Source: BM003 sp963783695
Lineage (GTDB): Bacteria; Pseudomonadota; Gammaproteobacteria; Steroidobacterales; BM003
Reading direction: 5' to 3'
NCBI GenBank assembly: GCA_963783695.1
Contig: CAWAOM010000004.1
Location: 124,001-188,000 of the forward strand
Length of the DNA: 64,000 nucleotides
In this document: positions 22,851 through 30,178 of the stretch, in pieces
Numbering within the stretch: position 1 is the stretch's first letter
Layout: each line of letters opens with the position of its first letter
The notes under the pieces: generated by a model
The model's database searches: none
What the model was told of the DNA's origin: nothing
The model's input: the letters and a program-made list of their open reading frames with translations, nothing else
Made by a program: the position numbers and the translations under genes

Positions 22851-25052
22851 ATGAATGACTCGAAACGGCTCGGGATCTGCAGCCTCTTGGCAACTCTTTT
22901 AATTGCGGTGGCGGCCTGCGGTCGCAGCGAGCCGCCGCCCGCCGCTCCGCCGGCAAGTGACAGCACCACTCAGGTGGCGGCTGCCGACGCCGCGAAAAAG
23001 CCGGCGAGCCGCGCCCCGGCCGCGCCGAACATCACCGCTGCGCGGATCATCGCGGCGGACGAGGAGCCCGGTAACTGGATGAGTCACGGCCGTGGCTACG
23101 ACGAGCAGCGATTCAGTCCGCTCGGACTTATCAATAGCGAAAATGTCGGCGACATGGGTCTTGCCTGGTATTACGACCTCGAAACGGATCGCGGGATCGA
23201 GGCCACGCCACTGGTGGTGGACGGCAGGATTTATACGACCGGCACCTGGAGCATCGTCTACGCGCTTGATGCGGTGAGCGGCAAGTTACTGTGGAAATAC
23301 GATCCTGAAGTGCCGCGAGAATGGGCGGTGCACCTGTGCTGCGACGCAGTCAATCGCGGCGCGGCGCTGTGGCATGACAAAGTTTACGTCGGCACGCTCG
23401 ATGGCCGACTCATCGCGCTGGATGCGGCCAGCGGCGAGCCGGTCTGGTCGGTGCAGACTACCGATCGCTCGCGGCCCTATTCGATTACAGGTGCGCCGCG
23501 GGTCGTAAAAGGCAAGGTGCTGATCGGCAACGGCGGCAGTGAGCTGGGTGTGCGCGGTTATGTGTCGGCCTACGATGCAGAAACCGGTGAACTGGCCTGG
23601 CGTTTCTACACGGTTCCGGGCGATCCGTCGGAACCGTTCGAATCGCCCGCGCTGGAGATGGCGGTCGAGACATGGAAGGGTGGCGAATGGTGGAAAATCG
23701 GGGGCGGTGGCACGGTCTGGGATTCAATGGCCTACGATCCCGATCTCGACCTCCTCTATATCGGCGTCGGTAACGGTTCGCCGTGGAACCGCCACATTCG
23801 CAGTCCCGGCGGCGGAGACAACCTGTTCCTGTCTTCGATCGTCGCGTTGCGCCCGGACAGCGGTGAATACGTCTGGCATTACCAGACCACGCCCGGTGAG
23901 ACCTGGGACTACACTGCAACCCAGCACATGATCCTGGCCGACATCGAGATTGACGGCCGACCGCGTGAGGTGCTGATGCAGGCACCGAAGAACGGATTTT
24001 TCTACGTGCTCGACCGTGCTACCGGCGAGTTGATCTCGGCCGAGAAGATCGTCGAAATCACCTGGGCGACGCATGTCGATCCGGCAACCGGGCGCCCGGT
24101 CGAGACCGAGGGCGCCCGCTATGGCGAGCAGCCGGTATTCACGTTGCCGTCGCCGCTCGGGGCGCACAACTGGCACCCGATGTCATACAGTCCGTTGACC
24201 GGGCTCGTCTATATCCCGGTACAGGAGATGCCGTGGGTTTACGGTCAGGCGCAGGATTTCGAGTATCAGCCGGGATTCTGGAATACCGGTACGGAGCTCG
24301 TTCTCGCCGCTTTGCCAGAGGATGGCGACAATCGCAGGGCGGTGCTGGCCATGACCCGCGGCCATATCGCCGCATGGGACCCGGTGGCGCAGAAAGAGCG
24401 GTGGCGGGTGCAGCATCCCGGTATCTGGAACGGCGGTTTGCTCAGTACCGCGGGCAACCTGCTGCTGCAGGGCAATGCCCACGGCGAGTTCGCCGTTTAC
24501 CGCGCCGACAATGGCGAAAAATTGTGGTCAATGCCGGTGCAGACCGGCGTGGTTGCGGCGCCGGTCACTTATCTTGCCGATGGCGAGCAGTACGTCACGG
24601 TGATGGTCGGCTGGGGCGGCGTTGCGGCATTGGCTGGCGGTGAGATTACCGCGCGCTCGGGCGTGCGCAACGTCAGCCGCGTCCTGACCTTCCGCGTCGG
24701 CGGCAACGCCGAGCTGCCGGCGTTGCCGCCGATCGAACGGTTGCTGCCGGAGTTGCCGGAGATGACCGCTGATGCGACGACGCTGGAGCGTGGCAAGAGA
24801 CTCTATTCGCAGCGCTGCGGCGTCTGTCACGGCGACGGTGCGGTCAGCGGCGGAGTGCTGCCGGATCTGCGCTACCTCGACGCGGAAGGCCACGACGCGT
24901 GGCAGGCAATCGTGCTCGGCGGGTTGCACCGGGAACGCGGCATGGTGTCGTTTGCCCAGGTCCTGTCGGCGCAAGATTCGGAGGCGGTGCATGCCTACGT
25001 GGTTTCGCGTGCGTATGCGCTGAAGGACGCGCAGGGCGAGGCCGCCCCCTGA
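22851..25052 (+). CDS. PQQ-dependent quinohaemoprotein alcohol dehydrogenase, probable lipoprotein
   Basis: This 733-residue enzyme has a signal with lipobox VAAC (Cys at about residue 23), a Pro/Ala-rich linker, then an eight-bladed PQQ propeller. The vicinal disulfide motif is present as HLCCDAVNRG, and the catalytic Asp sits in TWDYTATQ. The C-terminal cytochrome c domain has CGVCH starting at Cys656. The position two residues after the catalytic Asp is Thr, which suggests a calcium rather than a lanthanide enzyme. It would oxidise an alcohol in the periplasm and pass electrons to heme c. No pqq genes are in the window. Start ATG follows GGGAAAAGCTT. Confidence 0.9.
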   Translation: MNDSKRLGICSLLATLLIAVAACGRSEPPPAAPPASDSTTQVAAADAAKKPASRAPAAPNITAARIIAADEEPGNWMSHGRGYDEQRFSPLGLINSENVGDMGLAWYYDLETDRGIEATPLVVDGRIYTTGTWSIVYALDAVSGKLLWKYDPEVPREWAVHLCCDAVNRGAALWHDKVYVGTLDGRLIALDAASGEPVWSVQTTDRSRPYSITGAPRVVKGKVLIGNGGSELGVRGYVSAYDAETGELAWRFYTVPGDPSEPFESPALEMAVETWKGGEWWKIGGGGTVWDSMAYDPDLDLLYIGVGNGSPWNRHIRSPGGGDNLFLSSIVALRPDSGEYVWHYQTTPGETWDYTATQHMILADIEIDGRPREVLMQAPKNGFFYVLDRATGELISAEKIVEITWATHVDPATGRPVETEGARYGEQPVFTLPSPLGAHNWHPMSYSPLTGLVYIPVQEMPWVYGQAQDFEYQPGFWNTGTELVLAALPEDGDNRRAVLAMTRGHIAAWDPVAQKERWRVQHPGIWNGGLLSTAGNLLLQGNAHGEFAVYRADNGEKLWSMPVQTGVVAAPVTYLADGEQYVTVMVGWGGVAALAGGEITARSGVRNVSRVLTFRVGGNAELPALPPIERLLPELPEMTADATTLERGKRLYSQRCGVCHGDGAVSGGVLPDLRYLDAEGHDAWQAIVLGGLHRERGMVSFAQVLSAQDSEAVHAYVVSRAYALKDAQGEAAP

Positions 25053-25176
25053 GTCTGTGTTTGCCGCAGAGATTGGTGGATAATCAGCGCAGCTTAAGGC
25101 TGCCTCGGCCTGTATTACGGCAACAACCACACCGGGCGTGGCCGGCGCACGGTGCACATTCAGGGGGTAAACGGAC

Positions 25177-26295
25177 ATGCTTATCGGTGTCCCGAAAGAA
25201 ATAAAAAAAGACGAGCATCGTGTCGGCCTGGCACCTGCCAGCGTCCATGAGCTGGTGGTACACGGACACGAGGTCATCGTAGAGACCGATGCCGGCACCA
25301 GTATCGGATTTGGCGATGACGTGTATCGCGGGGTCGGGGCCGAGATCGGCGCGAGCGCCGAAGAGGTATTTGCGCGCGCCGCCATGATCGTCAAGGTCAA
25401 GGAACCGCAGCCGGCTGAATATCCGTTGCTGCGCGAGGGCCAGGTGCTGTTTACCTATCTGCATCTTGCGCCCGATCCGCAGCAGACCGCGGCGCTGGTG
25501 GAGTCCGGCTGCGTTGCCATCGCCTATGAGACTGTTACCGGAGCCGATGGTGCATTGCCGCTTCTGGCGCCAATGAGTGAAGTTGCCGGGCGCATGTCGA
25601 TCCAGGCGGGCGCGCAGGCGCTGGAGAAAATCCACGGCGGTGCCGGCGTGCTCCTCGGCGGCGTCCCGGGCGTGGCCCCTGCCAGGGTTGTCGTAATTGG
25701 CGGTGGTGTGGTCGGGACCAATGCGATCCGCATGGCAATGGGAATGGAGGCGCAGGTCACGGTGCTCGACCGTTCGCTGAAGCGGCTGACAACGCTGGAT
25801 TTCCAGTATGGAGGGCGGCTCAATACGATCTACTCAACGCGCCACGCTCTCGAGGAGTACGTGCTCGACGCCGATCTCGTGGTGGGGGCGGTACTGGTGC
25901 CTGGCGCCGCGGCGCCGAAGCTGGTAACCCGCGAGATGATTGGGCGAATGCGGCCGGGCTCGGTGCTGGTCGATGTGGCGATCGATCAGGGTGGTTGTTT
26001 TGAAACGAGCAAGGCAACAACCCATTCCGAGCCGACCTATATCGTCGACGACGTCGTTCATTACTGTGTCGCAAATATGCCCGGAGCGGTGGCCAAGACC
26101 TCGACGGTGGCGCTTAACAATGCCACGTTGCCGTTTACGCTGGCGTTGGCCGACAAGGGTTATAAAGAGGCGCTGCGCGCCGACCCGCATCTGATGGCCG
26201 GGCTCAATGTCCACTTCGGCAAGGTCACCTACGAAGCGGTGGCGCATGATCTCGGTTACGACTTCGTCACGCCGGACGATGTGCTGGCGAGCTGA
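25177..26295 (+). CDS. ald: Alanine dehydrogenase
   Basis: This 372-residue protein matches alanine dehydrogenase over its full length, starting MLIGVPKEIKKDEHRVGL. The substrate-binding Lys lies in VKVKEP (about residue 75), the catalytic His in YLHLA (about 96), and the Rossmann motif VVIGGGVVGTNA at about 172. It interconverts alanine and NAD+ with pyruvate, ammonia and NADH in the cytoplasm. The ATG has GGGGG upstream. It converges on ilvA with 33 bp between. It appears monocistronic. Length and motifs leave little doubt. Confidence 0.96.
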   Translation: MLIGVPKEIKKDEHRVGLAPASVHELVVHGHEVIVETDAGTSIGFGDDVYRGVGAEIGASAEEVFARAAMIVKVKEPQPAEYPLLREGQVLFTYLHLAPDPQQTAALVESGCVAIAYETVTGADGALPLLAPMSEVAGRMSIQAGAQALEKIHGGAGVLLGGVPGVAPARVVVIGGGVVGTNAIRMAMGMEAQVTVLDRSLKRLTTLDFQYGGRLNTIYSTRHALEEYVLDADLVVGAVLVPGAAAPKLVTREMIGRMRPGSVLVDVAIDQGGCFETSKATTHSEPTYIVDDVVHYCVANMPGAVAKTSTVALNNATLPFTLALADKGYKEALRADPHLMAGLNVHFGKVTYEAVAHDLGYDFVTPDDVLAS

Positions 26296-26328
26296 TCGGG
26301 AAACAGGATCGCGGTAGCGGCGGGCGCC

Positions 26329-27855
26329 TTACGCCGGGCGAGGCCCGAGGAACATGCGGTAGGCGCGGTTGCCGCTTTCGTCCCAGCAGGCATAGCCGAG
26401 TTGCGCGATGTGTTCGAGGAACTCGGCGTGGTCTGGCGGCGCGACCTGGACGCCAGCGAGCACCCGGCCGAAGTCCGATCCGTGATTGCGGTAGTGAAAA
26501 AGGCTGATATTCCAGCGGCTGCCAATTGCCGTGAGAAAATCCATCAGTGCGCCCGGCCGTTCCGGAAACTCAAACCGGAACAGTCGTTCGTGCTGTATCG
26601 GCGGGGCGTAGCCGCCGACCATGTGGCGGATATGTACCTTGGCCATCTCGTCATCGGATAAATCGACGGCCGGGTAGCCCTGGTTCTCAAGCAGGCGGAC
26701 AAGCTCGTCGCGTTCCTTGCGCCCGTGCTCGAGCCGCAGGCCGACAAAGATATGCGCTTGTGCCGCGTCCGCATAACGGTAGTTGAACTCGGTGACGACG
26801 CGGCGCCCGAGCAGTTCGCAGAAACGCATGAAACTGCCCGGCAACTCGGGAATTTCAACTCCCAGCAATGCTTCGGTCTGTTCACCGATATTGGCTCTTT
26901 CGGCGACGTGAACGAGGCGATCGAAGTTCATGTTCGCGCCGCTGTTTATCGCGATCAGCGTGGCCTGTTCGACCGGATTGGTCTCGAGCCAGCGTTTCAT
27001 GCCGGCGACCGCCATGGCGCCGGCCGGTTCGGCGATGGAGCGGGTATCGGTAAAAACATCCTTGATCGCCGCGCACATCTCGTCGGTGTTTACCAGCACG
27101 ATTTCGTCGAGATGGCGCTGGCACAGCCTGAACGTCTCGTCCCCGACCCGGCGTACCGACACGCCATCCGCAAAAATTCCGACCTGATCCAGGGTCACGG
27201 GCGCGCCGGCCGCCAGCGCTGCATGCATCGACGGCGATTCCTCTGCCTCGACGCCGACCAGACGCGTGGCGGGTGACAGGTACTTGACGTAGGCGGACAG
27301 ACCCGCTGCCAGCCCGCCGCCACCGATCGGCACGAAGATAGCGTGAACCGGGCCCTGCGCCTGGCGCAGAATTTCCATGCCGATGGTGCCCTGACCCGCG
27401 ATGACGTCGGGATCGTCGAACGGGTGGATAAATGCGAGCCCGCTGTCGGCGCCGAGTTCGGTCGCATGGGCAAACGCGTCGTCGTAGCCTTCACCGTGGA
27501 TAACGACCTCGGCCCCCAGCGCGCGGACCGCGTCGACCTTGATGCTCGGGGTAGTGCGGGGCATGACGATGACTGCCCTGATGCCGAGACGGTTGCCGGC
27601 CAGCGCGACTCCCTGGGCGTGGTTGCCGGCGGATGCGCAGACGACACCGGCAGTACGAACGGCGGGATCCATGCGCGAGATTTTGTTGTAGGCCCCACGC
27701 AGTTTGAATGAAAAGATCGGCTGCAGATCCTCCCGCTTGAGGAAGACTTCGTTGCCCAGTCTGCGCGAGAGATCCTTCGCCAGTTCGAGCGGCGATTCGC
27801 GCGCCACGTCATAGACCCGGGCGGTCAGGATTCTCTCGATGTAGTGGTCTTGCAT
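26329..27855 (-). CDS. ilvA: Biosynthetic L-threonine dehydratase
   Basis: This 508-residue enzyme converts threonine to 2-oxobutanoate, the first step of isoleucine synthesis. The PLP domain has the Schiff-base Lys51 in SFKLRGAYN, the ASAGNHAQGVA loop and the glycine-rich GGGGLAAGL. Two C-terminal ACT-like domains (about residues 325-415 and 420-505) bind isoleucine and valine in the biosynthetic form, and their presence separates it from catabolic TdcB. The length agrees with E. coli IlvA (514). The upstream ribosome site is weak. Other ilv genes are not in the window. Confidence 0.95.
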   Translation of the reverse strand: MQDHYIERILTARVYDVARESPLELAKDLSRRLGNEVFLKREDLQPIFSFKLRGAYNKISRMDPAVRTAGVVCASAGNHAQGVALAGNRLGIRAVIVMPRTTPSIKVDAVRALGAEVVIHGEGYDDAFAHATELGADSGLAFIHPFDDPDVIAGQGTIGMEILRQAQGPVHAIFVPIGGGGLAAGLSAYVKYLSPATRLVGVEAEESPSMHAALAAGAPVTLDQVGIFADGVSVRRVGDETFRLCQRHLDEIVLVNTDEMCAAIKDVFTDTRSIAEPAGAMAVAGMKRWLETNPVEQATLIAINSGANMNFDRLVHVAERANIGEQTEALLGVEIPELPGSFMRFCELLGRRVVTEFNYRYADAAQAHIFVGLRLEHGRKERDELVRLLENQGYPAVDLSDDEMAKVHIRHMVGGYAPPIQHERLFRFEFPERPGALMDFLTAIGSRWNISLFHYRNHGSDFGRVLAGVQVAPPDHAEFLEHIAQLGYACWDESGNRAYRMFLGPRPA

Positions 27856-28003
27856 TGTCGGGCTTGCTCACATTGCACTGCAGCACAAGGCTAACGCAGC
27901 TTAACCGCTTTGCCCGGCGCGCGCGAGGCCGGACCCGGCATGTCCGGCCGGACCCTGTAGTAACATCGGCCAGCGTCAGGGGTTTCGATCCGGGAGAGTG
28001 CGG

Positions 28004-28231
28004 ATGATGGTGATCAGGAAAGTCATTTTTGTTGCGATATGTACGTGTTTTGCCGCCGGCTGCGGTTCGCCCGCCGAGGATCCGGCTGACGCGGCGGGAG
28101 ATGCCGAGGCCGCGCAAAGTACCGAAGCCGTGCAATCGCTGGAAGCGCTCGATCGCGCCGCGGCGGTTCAGCAGACGCTGGACGAGGCGGAGAAAAAACG
28201 CCGCGAGGCGATCGAAGAGCAGGGCGACTAG
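28004..28231 (+). CDS. Small lipoprotein of unknown function
   Basis: This 75-residue protein begins MMVIRKVIFVAICTC and has the lipobox FAAGC, predicting an acylated N-terminal Cys. The mature part is short, acidic and Ala/Glu-rich, and probably alpha-helical or coiled (QQTLDEAEKKRREAIEE). The ATG at 28004 is about seven bases after GGGAGAG. A GTG at 27998 in frame is an alternative. It diverges from ilvA and converges with the mini cation-efflux gene. No homologue is recognised. The signal peptide and ribosome site support a real gene. Confidence 0.65.
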   Translation: MMVIRKVIFVAICTCFAAGCGSPAEDPADAAGDAEAAQSTEAVQSLEALDRAAAVQQTLDEAEKKRREAIEEQGD

Positions 28232-28250
28232 GCCGGCACAACAGGGATTG

Positions 28251-28652
28251 TCATGCGGGTGTCTGCGCCGCGTCCGGCGCGGCTGTGGCCACCGTCTGCG
28301 TGGCGATCGCCTCGGCCTCGATAAAAACACGTTTGATGCGCGGGTCCAGCGCCTTGATATCGCGGTCCAACCGTGCAACCGAGCGTTCAATCGTCTGCGA
28401 TATCATGTCGTCGCGGAAGTTGACGCTCAGCGTAACCACGATATACGCGGGCCCCATATGCAGCGTCGCGATCTCGTTGACATGCTCGATATCGCGGTCG
28501 CCATCCAGTTCGGCGCGAATTTTTGCCACGACATGGCGATTCGCGCCCTTCGCCGCGCTCCCGGTCATGGCCGCGGCGACGAACTTGGTGATCGCAATCA
28601 ACGAATTTCCGGCAAGCGCCGCAAATATGACTTTTTTCGATGAACCGGCCAT
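28251..28652 (-). CDS. Miniature cation diffusion facilitator: first helix joined to cytoplasmic domain
   Basis: This 133-residue protein has the start of a cation diffusion facilitator, KVIFAALAGNSLIAITKFVAAAMTGS (one helix, given here as KVIFAALAGN and KFVAAAMTGS). From about residue 38 it continues directly with the C-terminal metal-sensing domain: NEIATLHMGP, LSVNFRDD and IKRVFIEAEA. Normal members are about 300 residues, so helices 2-6 and their metal-binding Asp/His are absent. The frame is intact, with AAGGA upstream of the ATG. Without the transport core it cannot move metal by the known mechanism. It is either a decaying remnant or a one-helix anchored regulatory domain. It is divergent from the Rieske gene. 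Confidence 0.75.
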   Translation of the reverse strand: MAGSSKKVIFAALAGNSLIAITKFVAAAMTGSAAKGANRHVVAKIRAELDGDRDIEHVNEIATLHMGPAYIVVTLSVNFRDDMISQTIERSVARLDRDIKALDPRIKRVFIEAEAIATQTVATAAPDAAQTPA

Positions 28653-28725
28653 GCTGGATATTCCTTTGTTCTGCGCATCATTATAGGCTCGGCTGCGTGG
28701 CAGCGAATGTCCCGGAGAAAACTCG

Positions 28726-29886
28726 ATGAGCGAAACTCGAACCAGACAGGGCGATCGGACGGTGGCCGTGGCGGGGCTCGGTGTGGAGGCCTATCGTAGC
28801 GAGGCTGTGCTGGCAGCTGAGCGCGAGCACATCTTTCGCCACGCATGGCAACTCGTCTGCCACGTCAGTGAACTCCCTGCAGCGGGCAGCCACTACATGT
28901 TCGAGTTGCTCGGCGATTCGATTCTCGTGGTACGCGATGAAGGCGACACTTTTCGCGCGTTTCACAATGTCTGCCGCCATCGAGGTTCGCGTCTGGTCGA
29001 TACCACCCCGGAGCAACCGATCGGCGCTTTCCGCGCGAAGCGAATCATCTGTCCTTACCATGCCTGGTGCTATGGTCTCGACGGTCGCCTGCGGCATCTG
29101 CCCGACGCCGCAGGCTATGGCGACACCAACCTCGACGAACTCGGCCTGAAACCGGTTCATGCCGCTGTCTGGCAAGGGTTGGTTTTTGTCGCGCTGGATG
29201 AACCGCAGCGGCACCTCGACGACTGGCTTGCGCCGCTCGATGAGGAGATCGAACCGTATCGAATTGCCGAGATGCAGGCGCTCGGGCGAATCACGCTGCG
29301 GCCGCGTGCGATGAACTGGAAAGTGATCGTCGAAAATTATCTGGATTCGCTGCACGTCCCTGTCGCGCACCCGGGTCTTGCCGCGCTTACCGGCGACCGC
29401 TATCGGGTCGACATGGTGGCCGACGGAATTTATCGGATGCAGGCCGAAGTTGCAGCCGGAGTGAGCGCGGCTGCGTCGGAGCGGCTCTACTGCTCGACTT
29501 TGCCGGAGCAGCGCCATCTGCCCGAGCAGTACAGGAAGAGCTGGCGCTATTACCTGCTATGGCCGAATACCGCGCTGGACATTTATCCTGACCAGATCGA
29601 TTTCATGCAGATGTTGCCGCTGACAAGCGGGCAGACGCTGATCCGCGAGGTCTCCTACGGTCTGCCCGACGAGACGCGCGAGATGCGGGTTACTCGATAC
29701 CTCAACTGGCGGATCAACCGCCAGGTCAATGCCGAGGACACGACACTGATCGAACGGGTCTGGGCCGGACTCGCGAGCGGGGACTACCATCCCGGACCGA
29801 TTTCGGCGAGAGAGGTTTGTCTGCAGGCCTTTACACTGCAGTGGCGGCACTCGATGCGCGATGCCGGGGCAGCCCGCCGACTGTAA
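28726..29886 (+). CDS. Rieske-type aromatic ring-hydroxylating/demethylating oxygenase, alpha subunit
   Basis: This 386-residue non-haem iron oxygenase has a Rieske [2Fe-2S] centre (CRHRG and CPYHAWCYG, about residues 86-112) and a C-terminal mononuclear iron domain with NYLDSLHVPVAHP, giving the two His ligands. A later Asp should complete the facial triad. Family members hydroxylate aromatics or demethylate quaternary amines such as glycine betaine or stachydrine. The sequence alone does not choose. No reductase or ferredoxin gene is adjacent, so electrons must come from elsewhere. ATG at 28726 is preceded by GGAGAAAACTCG. It is followed by a 292-bp spacer before the next gene. Confidence 0.88.
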   Translation: MSETRTRQGDRTVAVAGLGVEAYRSEAVLAAEREHIFRHAWQLVCHVSELPAAGSHYMFELLGDSILVVRDEGDTFRAFHNVCRHRGSRLVDTTPEQPIGAFRAKRIICPYHAWCYGLDGRLRHLPDAAGYGDTNLDELGLKPVHAAVWQGLVFVALDEPQRHLDDWLAPLDEEIEPYRIAEMQALGRITLRPRAMNWKVIVENYLDSLHVPVAHPGLAALTGDRYRVDMVADGIYRMQAEVAAGVSAAASERLYCSTLPEQRHLPEQYRKSWRYYLLWPNTALDIYPDQIDFMQMLPLTSGQTLIREVSYGLPDETREMRVTRYLNWRINRQVNAEDTTLIERVWAGLASGDYHPGPISAREVCLQAFTLQWRHSMRDAGAARRL

Positions 29887-30081
29887 CCTCGCACGTCATT
29901 TGGCCGGCCATCCGTTGCGCGGAGACAACATGCCGCTTGCTGCGTCGCAACCGTCTGTGTGACCATGGAGTGTCAAATTTTTTATTCGCCTTAGGTAAGG
30001 ATTCCGGCAGTAATTCGTCACGACTCACCATTTTCGTGTGATTTATTAAACGTCTTTGCGAGTATCACAAAAATATTCTCT

Positions 30082-30142
30082 GGCCTGGGCTAGGCGTCCA
30101 AAGCTATCTGTTGTAAGTGTCTGTGTTTCCTGGGCCCAGGCC
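30082..30142 (+). promoter_or_regulatory. Inverted repeat in the leader of the second TonB receptor gene
   Basis: GGCCTGGGC at 30082-30090 is the reverse complement of GCCCAGGCC at 30134-30142. The right arm also lies within a 12-bp perfect palindrome, CCTGGGCCCAGG at 30129-30140. The pair sits 40-100 bases before the receptor ATG at 30179. It could form an alternative RNA structure or be a regulator site. The surrounding 29887-30178 is more AT-rich than the genes and otherwise shows no gene. No known riboswitch was recognised. Confidence 0.35.
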
Positions 30143-30178
30143 CTATGCATGCAGTTCCTTCGAAGGGGGAATGTCGAA

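Noticed and set aside
22851..25052. Lanthanide-dependent (XoxF/PedH type) PQQ enzyme
   Set aside because: The extra Asp two residues after the catalytic Asp is replaced by Thr.
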